The translations under genes were made by a program, and so were the position numbers. Shown piece after piece: positions 1 to 9,090 of a stretch of 64,000 nucleotides of DNA. Within the stretch, counting starts at the first letter, position 1, and every line of letters begins with the position of its first letter. A model generated the notes under the pieces. It worked only from the letters and a program-made list of their open reading frames with translations, searched no databases and had not been told where the DNA came from. Source of the stretch: Rhynchospora pubera (Eukaryota > Streptophyta > Magnoliopsida > Poales > Cyperaceae); NCBI GenBank assembly GCA_028095005.1, contig CM051462.1:125044752-125108751 (forward strand). Direction: 5' to 3'.

Positions 1-192
1 TCCAATAATAATTAAATTCTTCTCCTATATTTCCTATATTTATTCAACCCAGTTCACCAAGAGTCAATTTGACTTAAACATTCCCACCAAACCTTGCTCG
101 TGTAGCAGACTAGCAGTGCACACGCTACTGCAAGATTTTCTGACAATGCAAAAGAAACCAAAAAGAATTCATATTTCTCACTAATAACTTAC
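1..192 (-). other. Start of intron 1 of the left WDR76-like copy
   Basis: Intronic sequence after the 192 donor. Positions about 60-110 hold one copy of a segment (CAATTTGACTTAAAC followed by a CCACCAAACC-type stretch) that is tandemly amplified in intron 1 of the right paralogue (12780-13225). This supports the duplication and shows that the amplification happened only in the right copy. Confidence 0.6.
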
Positions 193-858
193 CTTTCTGA
201 GTGAAAAAGGATGAACTGAAATCCCTGAAACTGTACTTCTATGAGGAAAAAACGCAGAAACCCCATCTGAATCCCGTTCTCCATTTTCTCCAGTGGCATC
301 TGCATCCCAAAATCCTAAATAACCTTGCTTATTGCCTGATACAACAATCGACCTACTCAAAACTGGCAAAAACTTTACAATCGTGATTCTCTCTCCTACC
401 ATCCTTCTCACATTTTCCTCTTTCAAGCCCAACTCCACTCTTACATCCAACCCAAAATCAACCTCTTTTTCAACATTTCCCATTTCTCTACTCTCTTCAG
501 ACAAACGCATCGCCTCGACCAGAGGTCGGCACGAGTCGGAATCTACAAGTGCATCAGTGAAAGGAAACTGACCACTAGGAGCCTCTCGGGAAAGAGAAGA
601 GGTCGGGGTAGGAGTTTGGGTTGAATCGGGAGGAGGAAGGCCGCGAGAACGCAGGGATCGGCGCAGAGTTGTTGGTGGAGGGTTTGGTTTGGTGGCTTTA
701 CGGAGAGGTTTTTTGGGTTTAGGACGAGAGAAAAGGGAGGCGACTTGAGATTTCTGGCGAAGGATAGAGGAGATCATTTCTTTGTTGCGCTTTATGTTCT
801 CTTGGCGTTGTTCTTCGTAGCCTAAAGCCATGGTCTTGGTTTTCTTTGGAGGCGCCAT
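193..858 (-). CDS. WDR76/CMR1-like WD40 protein, left tandem copy, exon 1 only (gene continues off the left edge)
   Basis: This is the 222-codon first exon of a WD40 protein of the WDR76/CMR1 (DDB2-related) type, a family linked to chromatin and DNA-damage responses. The chosen ATG (858) begins MAPPKK, a start shared with the paralogue at 13896. The exon has a basic N-terminal tail (EEQRQENIKRNKEMI, then a Lys/Arg/Pro-rich stretch) and the start of the propeller (IVKFLPVLSRSIVVSGNKQG, LGFWDAD). It closes at a GTAAGT donor reading leftwards from 192, in phase 0. Exons 2-5 should lie left of the window, by comparison with the right copy. Exon 1 is open throughout, but the LINE at 925-7995 sits about 66 bp upstream of the ATG and separates it from its ancestral promoter. 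The identity comes from the matching, more complete right copy. Confidence 0.8.
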
Positions 859-910
859 TGATATCGGTGCGAGTGATAAGAAAGAGAAATGGAGAAAGGG
901 TTTGTAATGG

Positions 911-924
911 CAGTGAGAGTGTTT
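911..924. repeat. Target-site duplication, 3' side of LINE A
   Basis: The 14-bp sequence CAGTGAGAGTGTTT is repeated exactly at 7996-8009 on the other side of LINE A. A poly-T run (922-934 on the plus strand, the element's poly-A tail) abuts it. This is the signature of target-primed reverse transcription. Confidence 0.92.
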
Positions 925-1186
925 TTTTTTTTTTGATAAACTGCCCGTAGGCTTGCCATTAATCGACAAATAAAATACAAAGTACAATGTTAATACAAAT
1001 CATGATATCAAATAGCCCCCAAAGACATTTTCCTACTAGAAAAAGCATACCATCTTAGACGAGTACAGAAAAGAAAAAGTAAACAACAAAAGAGAACCTA
1101 AGAGAACAACAGAATAGCTAATAAGAAGAAAAAAAGTAAGTTTAAACTACGAAACTACTGGGGGCTAGCAACAGAAATAAAAAACT

Positions 1187-4100
1187 TCAAGGAGGAGCTT
1201 CCAGCACCTGTTGAAAGAAGCTTGGATCAATGTTCATACCAATATTGTGCTGGCACATGAGCAGAACTGTGGGAATACCTTGGTATCTTACACCCATTCT
1301 CCTGGCATGATTAGCCAAGTCATGTGCTGGTTTAACCGCCTCTCTTCTAACATACCTCACCCTACTTGCATCTCCTAATTCAGCCATGCTTCTTTCAATG
1401 TGTGCAACAACATACCTTGCTCTCCAGGAAGGGATGTTATCGGTTTCGTGCTGCTGAACCGCCTCCGCAAGATTAAGGCAATCAATAAGGAAATGCACAG
1501 GCTGATTTTCTTGCTCATGTAATAATCCTCTCACCCCATGTACTGCAAACTGTAGTGCCATCGCCTCCGCCATGAATGGGTCATCAGCTTCATATTGGTC
1601 TAAACCAAGGCTGTGCAACATCCCCTCACGATAGACCAAGTAAGCAGCACCCGCCTTCTTTGAAACCTCCCATGAGGCATCAACTATGACTTGCCAGCTG
1701 TTTTGTGGGATTTCATATGGCCTCCTTTCTACTGCATCAGATGTGCCAGTATTTTGATTCTGTACTCCATTTGTTTTGCTATTCCAACTTCTAATCTTCA
1801 TGCATACTCCAGTAGGATCGAATTGTTTGGTTTCAAAACAGAAATCATTCCGTGCCAGCCAGATTTCCCACAATGTGTAGCAGAAAATGCGGATATTATT
1901 CTCATTCATCCCTTGTGTCACATAATGCACTGCCTCCCTAATATCAATTGGAAGACTGTCTGTTCTTATCCCCAATTGTCCCCCAAACCAAACCATCCTC
2001 GAGCCTGGACAAAAGAAGAAGCAATGTGTGGCGTATTCATTCTCCTGCTGGCATCGAGCACACATTGGTGAAATTGATTGTATTCTCATATGCATGTTTT
2101 GAGCCAATGGTAAAGCATTTGCAAGCAATCTCCACATGAAAATTTTCACCTTTGGCGCAATCCCCTGCCACTTCCAAATTTCTTTCCATGAGATTTCATC
2201 TGGCATCATACCCGACCTCATTATTGAACATTCATATCCATCCTTCACAGTGTAATTTCCAGCTTTATTATACTCCCATATCAGCTTATCCGTTAAACCC
2301 TCTACTTCCTGCAATTTCTCAACATTCTGAACAATGTAAGCCGTTGCATGAACTCCCAGCAGTCTTGTCATTTGTGCCTCATTCCAATCATCAGCTTCCT
2401 TATCAAAGAGGTCAGCTACTTTTATTCTTCTATCCCCCCTTGAGGCTTGGTCTGCCACTTGCCATCCAGTATACCAAGGTTGTGACATGACTTCAACTTT
2501 TTTCCCATCCACCAACTGCCATTTCACATTTTCCTTGAAAAAATCACGCATTTTGACTGTTTGGCGCCATAGAGGACTAGCACCTGCCACATTAATTGAT
2601 CTCCAAAAACCCATGTTATTGTAGTATTTTCCTTTACATACCTGCACCCATATTTTCTCATCTTGACTTATCATGGCCCACACCAACTTAAGAAATAATG
2701 CATCTCCAAAAATCTCAAGCTGCCTCACTCCAAGCCCTCCTCTCTCAAAGGGCTGACAAATTTTCTTCCAAGCAACAAAGGAAAGGTATCTCATTTGGTC
2801 AGTTTTGCCCCAGAAAAATTTTGCTATCAAACTTTCCATTTGTTTTATAATACACTTCGGTAGCACTTCTACACTCATATAATAAACTGGCAAACTCATC
2901 AAGACAGATTTGAGTAAGACCAACCTTCCTGCATGAGATAACATCTTTGTTTTCCATCCTGTGAGTTTTAATTTGAGCTTCTCCATTAGCATTAGTGCAT
3001 TCTTCTTTGCACTTTTTGTTCTTGATAACAAAACTCCCAAGTATTTCTCCTCAGTGCCAGCAACATCAGCACGGAGCAGGCCTTGCACCATCTGTGTATG
3101 TTGTTCATCGCATCTTTTTGACAGCCAAAGTTTGGATTTAGCCGGGTTGATTACCAAGCCTGACACCTCTCCAAAGCTCTCCATGATCCCGCATAGGTTC
3201 TGCACCTCCCTCCTATCAGCATGCCCTAACACAATAAGATCATCTGCATAAACAATATGGGTTAGGATGGGACAATTTAGGGTCAATTTAACCCCTCTGA
3301 TTTGTTCCCTCGCCAAAGCATGTTGCATGGTTCTGGTGAACATCTCCATCACCATGATAAAGCAATATGGTGACATGGGGCAGCCTTGACGAAGTCCCCT
3401 TGTTGGCATTAAGAAACCATCCCCAGTGCCATTGATTTGTATTGTAACTTTGGCGCTCATGAAAGAGGACAACAACAGATCAATGATCTTACGAGGCATG
3501 TTTAAATGCACCATAGCATCATGAAGGAAATCCCATTCCAATTTGTCAAATGCCTTTGAGATATCAGCTTTTAACATGAAGGCAAGCTTTTTAAAATGGT
3601 TGGAGTTAAAGGAATGCAAAATTTCCTTAACAAGAACAATGCTATCAGAGATGCATCTCCCTGAAATAAAGGCCGTCTGTTCACTGGAGATGATTTTCTT
3701 CATGTGTGGCCTCAGCCTTTGAGCAATTAATTTCATAACAAGTCTGTAAGTCACGTTGCCTATGCTCAAGGGACGATAGTCAGTAGGTAAGACTGGCTCA
3801 TTACCTTTTGGGATCAGAACTACATTGCATCCTAACCAAGCTTGTGGAATGGTCGCGGTTGAAAAAATATGTCTGATTTGAGTCACCAAATCACTCCCTA
3901 CAATGTGCCAATGCTCTTGCAGAAATCGACAAGTTACCCCATCTGGGCCTGGACATTTGTCTGGGCCCATTTGGAATAAAACTCGTCTGACTTCGTGATA
4001 ATCTGGTAAGCGGGTGAGGCTATTATGGGCCGAATTGTGGATCTTTGGTTTATCATCAGTTTGTAGGTTTTGGAAAAATAAGGTTCTTTTTTGTTGGGTT

Positions 4101-5353
4101 CTGGAGTTATTTGTGGAGTTTTGGGTTGGTTCTGGATGTGAGCTGTTTGGTATGCAAGGTTTTGGACTGTAAAGGTTTCGGAAGTAGTTAACAAAAGACT
4201 TTCGAATTTTCTTTTCATCCCCCGTCATTCTCCCATTCTCATCTTCCATTGCAGTGATCAAATTATGTCTCCTGCGATTCGTCGCTACTGTATGAAAGAA
4301 TTTCGTGTTACGATCCCCATCCGCTTCCCATTTCAACCGTGCCCGCTGTCTCCAATAGAGGTCATGTTGCTCCTCTACCAACTTATACTGCCTTATTAAA
4401 TCTGCCTCAATAACATGGTTCCTTATGGTTGGGTGCTGCACTTGAACTTCATAGATCTTTGCCGCTAGCTCATCAAGTTTTTTGCGAGGTGTTTTCAAGT
4501 TATTTGCCCAGCTTTGTATACTTTGTCTCATATCTTCCCATCGGCTGTCCCAAGGCTGGTTAGCACCTTGTTGCCATTTCTCTACCCAAGAGGAATGAAA
4601 ACCTGTTTCTTTGAACCACCAGGTTTCCATTTTGAATTCTCTTCGCCTATCCGGGGGTTTTTTAATTCTCAAGAGTATGGGACAATGATCGCTATGGATC
4701 ATAGGAAGGTGATTAACATAAGCATTCGGGTAAAGTTCCAACCAATCTGGTGTTGCCAAGACCCGATCAAGTCTTTGATAAATTGCTTGTGAAACACTCC
4801 TTTTGTTTGTCCAAGTGAAAGCGGGCCCTTTATAACCAATATCAACGAGACCCGAATTAAAGACAAACTCTTGAAAATCTATCGAGTTCGGTTTAAACCG
4901 TGTACTACCCCCATACTTTTCAGTCGGATCAAGGATTTCATTAAAATCACCAATCAAACAGACCCTCATATGCATACGAATGAGCTGAGTCAGGGTGTGC
5001 CAAATATGCCTACTTTGGGTATGAGAAGGGTCCCCATAAACCCCAATAATAATCCAAGGAGGTTTGTCTTTAACCGTGACCCTTGCACAAATATAACTAA
5101 GTGAGGAATTGAGAATCTGGATGCTAACCGTGTTATTCCAAGCCATGCATAAACCGCCAGCAGTGTCTCTAGCCGGGACATCAAAATAATCATGAGTTGG
5201 TATAGTGCCCATGAATCTGGCCATCCTTCTCTTCGAGGACTTAGTTTCAGACAGAAAGATAATATTTGCATGTGTCGAATGGATAGTGTCGCGCAGGAAT
5301 TGTTTTTTCCGCGGGCCCCCGAAGCCACGGCAATTCCAAGAAATGGCATTCAT
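1187..5353 (-). CDS. LINE A ORF2: endonuclease / reverse transcriptase / RNase H polyprotein
   Basis: A 1388-aa ORF2 protein. Residues ~1-230 are an apurinic-type endonuclease (EEP) domain: ISWNCRGFGG, a Glu in FLSETK, GDFNEIL, and the C-terminal HSDHCPIL. The reverse transcriptase follows (~510-790): YRPLSIGN, motif A DISKAFDKLEW, LRQGCPMSP and the catalytic YADD. Next is a zf-RVT zinc-binding segment (CARCQQENEYATHC). The C-terminus is an RNase H fold with VDASW, AEAMAL, DCLNLAE and HDLANHA supplying the acidic residues. The ATG overlaps the ORF1 stop as ATGA, which fits termination-reinitiation. The length is usual for RNase H-bearing plant L1 elements. No inactivating change is visible. 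Confidence 0.95.
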   Translation of the reverse strand: MNAISWNCRGFGGPRKKQFLRDTIHSTHANIIFLSETKSSKRRMARFMGTIPTHDYFDVPARDTAGGLCMAWNNTVSIQILNSSLSYICARVTVKDKPPWIIIGVYGDPSHTQSRHIWHTLTQLIRMHMRVCLIGDFNEILDPTEKYGGSTRFKPNSIDFQEFVFNSGLVDIGYKGPAFTWTNKRSVSQAIYQRLDRVLATPDWLELYPNAYVNHLPMIHSDHCPILLRIKKPPDRRREFKMETWWFKETGFHSSWVEKWQQGANQPWDSRWEDMRQSIQSWANNLKTPRKKLDELAAKIYEVQVQHPTIRNHVIEADLIRQYKLVEEQHDLYWRQRARLKWEADGDRNTKFFHTVATNRRRHNLITAMEDENGRMTGDEKKIRKSFVNYFRNLYSPKPCIPNSSHPEPTQNSTNNSRTQQKRTLFFQNLQTDDKPKIHNSAHNSLTRLPDYHEVRRVLFQMGPDKCPGPDGVTCRFLQEHWHIVGSDLVTQIRHIFSTATIPQAWLGCNVVLIPKGNEPVLPTDYRPLSIGNVTYRLVMKLIAQRLRPHMKKIISSEQTAFISGRCISDSIVLVKEILHSFNSNHFKKLAFMLKADISKAFDKLEWDFLHDAMVHLNMPRKIIDLLLSSFMSAKVTIQINGTGDGFLMPTRGLRQGCPMSPYCFIMVMEMFTRTMQHALAREQIRGVKLTLNCPILTHIVYADDLIVLGHADRREVQNLCGIMESFGEVSGLVINPAKSKLWLSKRCDEQHTQMVQGLLRADVAGTEEKYLGVLLSRTKSAKKNALMLMEKLKLKLTGWKTKMLSHAGRLVLLKSVLMSLPVYYMSVEVLPKCIIKQMESLIAKFFWGKTDQMRYLSFVAWKKICQPFERGGLGVRQLEIFGDALFLKLVWAMISQDEKIWVQVCKGKYYNNMGFWRSINVAGASPLWRQTVKMRDFFKENVKWQLVDGKKVEVMSQPWYTGWQVADQASRGDRRIKVADLFDKEADDWNEAQMTRLLGVHATAYIVQNVEKLQEVEGLTDKLIWEYNKAGNYTVKDGYECSIMRSGMMPDEISWKEIWKWQGIAPKVKIFMWRLLANALPLAQNMHMRIQSISPMCARCQQENEYATHCFFFCPGSRMVWFGGQLGIRTDSLPIDIREAVHYVTQGMNENNIRIFCYTLWEIWLARNDFCFETKQFDPTGVCMKIRSWNSKTNGVQNQNTGTSDAVERRPYEIPQNSWQVIVDASWEVSKKAGAAYLVYREGMLHSLGLDQYEADDPFMAEAMALQFAVHGVRGLLHEQENQPVHFLIDCLNLAEAVQQHETDNIPSWRARYVVAHIERSMAELGDASRVRYVRREAVKPAHDLANHARRMGVRYQGIPTVLLMCQHNIGMNIDPSFFQQVLEAPP

Positions 5354-7392
5354 TGAGAACTTGAAGGCGAGTTTGGGTTCGCCTCCCTGGCCCGCTTGTA
5401 GTTTATCTGCAGATTGGTTTGGTGTTGTGTCTCATGCAGTGTAATTTTTCCAACTGCTTCTTCATTCAAGTCCATGACCCGCTTCTGTTTTTTGGATGTA
5501 CTGTTATCACTCAGACAACCTGAGTCCTTTCCTCCTGTTTCACCATGCTTCATCCTCTGTCCATTAGAATTGAATTGAGTCTGTTGTGACCCGGTGTTAC
5601 CTTCACTCCTAGGCACCCGAGTTCTATCAGTTACCCATCTTCCTATTTGAACCTCCGGTATTTCTTTAGTGTACTTACCCTCATGTTTCATTCTCCACAA
5701 CCTCATTTTAATTGGGCAATTTGCATGATCATGCCCTATAAAAGCACAGAACAAGCACACGTTGAGTACCCCTGTGTATACAATATAAGCCCAAAAAGGA
5801 TCTTTGTTTCTCCGATTGACAGGAACCTTAGGAATCAGAGCTTCATTGATTTTCACCAGCAATTGCTGCTTGTAAACCTTGTACCTCCCAAAGAAGCCAA
5901 TCTTGATATCAGTCAGAGGAGAACCAACCTGCTTAAATACCAACTGCACCCCTTCTAAGTTGACAGATTCAGCAGGTATGCCATGTACCTCCACCCAAAC
6001 CGCAGCCTCATTAACTTGTGGCTGCATTGTATCCTCTATCCCTCTAGCCATTCGACAAATCACCATGTCTCCTTTTATATGCCAATTCCCTCTCAACACA
6101 AAGAACATATCTTCTTGCTCTTTAAATTCTACAATGAAATGATTAGAGCCTGCTGCCTCAATATCCGTGTCAGGGTGAACAGCCCAAGCATTGCGCATGG
6201 TTGTGGAAAATAGTGAGTGAGATATTGACCTTTGAGCCATGACTCTAGCAATGATACAGTTAGACCAAACCCTTTCTTTCTCAGCATGTTGGGGAATTTG
6301 AACCGCATGTATGTTATCATCATCATTTGAACTGAGAGAGGCAAACTGTGCCAAGAATTCTTCATCTGTAAGGTCCATGATGGGTTTTTGTGGAGTTAAA
6401 ATCAAATTTAGTTGTAAGTTTTTTGTGTTGGAGCTGGAAGAGCAGTGTTTGTTTTTTGAGTAGTTTGGGATTGGGCCTAGAATAGAGAGATGGTTTCTTA
6501 AATATAGGGTTTGGTGAGAAAAATTAATTCGGGCATTTAAAGGGCTGAAGGGTTTCTCTGCTGTTTTTTCAGAATTAATTGATGAGCTGGTAAGGGACTG
6601 GGGGATTTCCTTACAGTCTACCCGTGCTAGTTTCTGAGTGGGTATGGTTTGTATTGCCTTTACTTTAAAAGGATGGGAAGTAGGACCTTTTCTAATTTCA
6701 GTATCACTCAGTGCTCTTTTTACTTCTTTCTCCTTCTTCTCAGTTGTCCCCACTACATAGGTTTCTGCAATCTTGGTTATCATATCCTGACAATCCAATT
6801 TGAGTAAGTCAGGCCTTTTCTTTTGCACTGCTTGCTGCAACATTCTCCTTTGATGAAAGACCTCATCAATTCCCTGTTTCTTTTTTAAGCAGTGTACCGT
6901 TGGAGACTCTATCTCTGGTTCCACACAGGATCCTTGAGATTCTATAGGCCTTGTTTCTTCCACTGGACCCGGTGTATCAGCATGGGTCATAGTCCGCAAA
7001 TTGCCGGCATTGCCTATGGGCAGCTGTGGTTGTGAATGTATCAAAAGAGGGGGTAACTGTGGTAGTGACTGACCAGCTATGTCTATGGGTAGCATCAAAT
7101 CGAACTCACCACATTTGACTTGGCAAATAATAGAGTGGGGACCTGTATCAGTCAAACAGGTCCTTGAATCCTTTCCGCCGGCCTTCCCAAACAAATATAG
7201 GGTCTTAGAGACTTTTGATTTCTGCCCCCAAGGAATACCAAATTGACCTATAATCAAGTACGGGGTGTGGGCCCTTAGACTGTTAATGAGCTGATTATTA
7301 GCACATGGTTCTAGAGCAAAAACAGAAATACGTATGTCCGGTGTCTGGTCGGGTTCCATGGACCAATGTAGAGAGCGGGAGAGTTGCAGCAT
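5350..7392 (-). CDS. LINE A ORF1: DUF4283/CCHC nucleic-acid-binding protein with a long in-frame upstream extension
   Basis: The open frame encodes 680 aa. The conserved ORF1 part begins at MDLTDEEF (ATG at 6378) and includes a DUF4283-like region (WAVHPDTDIEAAG, FVLRGNWHIKGD) and one CCHC knuckle (CLFCAFIGHDHANC, spacing C-x2-C-x4-H-x4-C). From that ATG the protein would be 342 aa, a normal ORF1 size. Upstream, another 338 codons stay open in the same frame, starting MLQLSRSL. This part is Pro/Lys-rich with no domain I recognise, and its use as an N-terminal extension is uncertain. The protein is expected to bind LINE RNA and form the RNP. The ATG at 6378 is the safer start. Confidence 0.85.
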   Translation of the reverse strand: MLQLSRSLHWSMEPDQTPDIRISVFALEPCANNQLINSLRAHTPYLIIGQFGIPWGQKSKVSKTLYLFGKAGGKDSRTCLTDTGPHSIICQVKCGEFDLMLPIDIAGQSLPQLPPLLIHSQPQLPIGNAGNLRTMTHADTPGPVEETRPIESQGSCVEPEIESPTVHCLKKKQGIDEVFHQRRMLQQAVQKKRPDLLKLDCQDMITKIAETYVVGTTEKKEKEVKRALSDTEIRKGPTSHPFKVKAIQTIPTQKLARVDCKEIPQSLTSSSINSEKTAEKPFSPLNARINFSHQTLYLRNHLSILGPIPNYSKNKHCSSSSNTKNLQLNLILTPQKPIMDLTDEEFLAQFASLSSNDDDNIHAVQIPQHAEKERVWSNCIIARVMAQRSISHSLFSTTMRNAWAVHPDTDIEAAGSNHFIVEFKEQEDMFFVLRGNWHIKGDMVICRMARGIEDTMQPQVNEAAVWVEVHGIPAESVNLEGVQLVFKQVGSPLTDIKIGFFGRYKVYKQQLLVKINEALIPKVPVNRRNKDPFWAYIVYTGVLNVCLFCAFIGHDHANCPIKMRLWRMKHEGKYTKEIPEVQIGRWVTDRTRVPRSEGNTGSQQTQFNSNGQRMKHGETGGKDSGCLSDNSTSKKQKRVMDLNEEAVGKITLHETQHQTNLQINYKRAREANPNSPSSSQ

Positions 7393-7995
7393 TTAATGGT
7401 GAAGAGGAAGGATCAAACAAGCTAAACCAGATATAGACACAACCTGAGCTAGAGAGTAAAGAAGAAGAAAAAAGGAGGAGGGCCAAAAGACACGCAAACG
7501 GTAAACACCAGAGAGCAAATAAAGTTACCTCAATAACTATAGAGAAAAGCTACATTCAAGGCAATTTAAGACACGGGAGATGGGTTGTTGGAGTAATAGA
7601 GAGAGAGAAGCCAAGATAAAGATGAAAGAACCTCATTTCCTTTTGTCTTTACAGTGGGGCATTTCTACAAACAGCTTGTGGGCCTTTTCAAATGTAACAC
7701 AGGTGGATGTGGCTTTAACTTTAAAATTGTATTGGAGGTAGGTTTGTATCGGTCTGTGCTCTCCCTCGCCGGTCTGTGCTCTCCATTGCCTGAGGCCGGT
7801 GGTTATTGGGGTGCATTCAACGCGCAACTGCGCAAGTACTTGGTGGCAATTCCTAGTTTGCTCTGAGGTGGTTGAAGTGAAGGCTTGCACAACTCTATTG
7901 TAGTCTTTTTTGTTGAACTACTTGGGGAAGGTCCTGCCTTCATTTTTTGAGAACGCTGGAGTCAGGATGTTGGTCATGTGCACTGGGCTTGTTGT
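7393..7995 (-). other. LINE A 5' leader / presumptive internal promoter region
   Basis: About 600 bp between the 5' TSD and the longest ORF1 frame. It contains a short direct repeat (GGTCTGTGCTCTCC at about 7751 and 7771 on the plus strand) and an 85-codon minus-strand ORF (7633-7890) with no recognisable domain. L1 elements normally start transcription from this region. No TATA box is evident. Confidence 0.5.
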
Positions 7996-8009
7996 CAGTG
8001 AGAGTGTTT
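7996..8009. repeat. Target-site duplication, 5' side of LINE A
   Basis: An exact partner of 911-924 (CAGTGAGAGTGTTT). The host sequence resumes at 8010 with the displaced upstream leader and promoter of the left WDR76-like gene. Confidence 0.92.
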
Positions 8010-8640
8010 GGGAGGAGGAGATTAGACTGAAAGAGAGTTTAAAGTTTTTTTCTTGGCTGAATTTCTGTGGTCTTTTGTATTACTACTTATGACACGGGGG
8101 TCCCACGGGAATGGATCAGTCATGAAAAGTTCTCGCAGAATGATGTCGGTAACATAGAACTATAGAAGTAATAGAAATATTGCCTACAAAGGTTGAGCAG
8201 CGGCGAGCGGTGGGTTTGAAGAATATCCAATGGATCCGGAGCATGAAAGCATGACTTACTCTCCGACATATTAAAATTATAGCCACCAAACAAAACATCT
8301 GTTTCAGGGAGATGGTTCATGACCAAAAATAATGATCCGGATCTAACCAGAATAATGGGAGCTACATAATGGCGGGAAAGCCCGAGGAACAAGCGGGCGG
8401 GAATGACGAGAGGATAGATGAAATTTGTGGCGGCACCAAGGTGGCGATTTGTAGCACCAAAATGGTGGCACTGAAACATTACTTTTATTTATTTATTTAT
8501 TTATTTTCTTATTTTAGAGTCAGGATGGAGAAATTTGTAATTTCTATTGATCAAAATAAAAAAAGAACTCACAGCACGTTACATATTAACGTTGACAATT
8601 ATCTCCATTGACTCATCCATTTTGGTGGGTTTTCTTACAG
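8010..8640 (-). promoter_or_regulatory. Displaced promoter of the left WDR76-like copy, with two E2F-type boxes
   Basis: This stretch aligns by eye with the region upstream of the right paralogue (13920-14400), for example ATAGAAATATTGC at 8169 and 14092, and the ATAATGGCGGGAAA block. GGCGGGAAA (8371-8379) is a perfect TTTCCCGCC E2F site read on the minus strand, and GGCGGGAA (8396-8403) is a second core. E2F sites are typical of S-phase and DNA-repair genes. They once lay about 0.5 kb from the ATG and are now about 7.5 kb away because of LINE A. Confidence 0.6.
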
Positions 8641-8904
8641 GAGTTGAAATTTATCTTGTTTGAAATCACCAAGAAAGTGCATTTGCCTCAAATTTCAGTT
8701 TTAGTTTACAATTGTCGCATGCCATAAGATGTAAATGTGGTTCAATCGTTAATTATGATACAATACAATCATGCTTGTAATTTTGAAAATATTAAGTGAT
8801 CGTCTAGAATATCAATAAACTCGTCTCTCCTCTTGAGTCCTAAGCTATCATAAACGTTTATAATTTCAAAATTTTTAAATGATTGATCAGATTTTACCAA
8901 AACA

Positions 8905-9090
8905 ATAGAAAAATGATAACAAATTTCTGCAGAGTTTTATCATTGCTTGAACAAAGTAAACACATAAAATAAAAAGGTAGACATATGCACATTCAACTTA
9001 TTTTTATCGAACTTATTTGTTTGTATATGTTCATCTTGTCTATTTTATATGTTCATTTTGTTCAAACAATGACAAAACTACAAATGACCA
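8905..9090. repeat. Foldback element related to 17195-17445
   Basis: An inverted repeat. AACAAAGTAAACACATAAAATA on the left is mirrored by TATTTTATATGTTC with TTTTGTTCAAACAATGAC on the right, around a TTATTTGTTTGTATATG centre. The same words occur in the foldback at 17195-17445, so this looks like a dispersed MITE-like family. It sits in the spacer between the two WDR76-like copies. The rest of 8641-9765 is AT-rich with no gene visible. Confidence 0.5.

Larger units (their letters stand above)
925..7995 (-). mobile_element. LINE A: full-length plant L1 (non-LTR) retrotransposon with intact ORF1 and ORF2
   Basis: A 7.07-kb L1-type element on the minus strand, bounded by identical 14-bp TSDs. 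From its 5' end it has a ~0.6-kb leader (7995-7393), ORF1 (stop at 5350), ORF2 (5353-1187), a ~0.24-kb 3' UTR, and a poly-A tail seen as a T run at 922-934. Neither ORF is interrupted, and all catalytic motifs of ORF2 can be seen. The identical TSDs and intact reading frames suggest a recent and possibly still mobile copy. It landed in the 5' leader of the left WDR76-like gene in the same orientation as the gene. Its own promoter activity cannot be judged from sequence. Confidence 0.95.
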
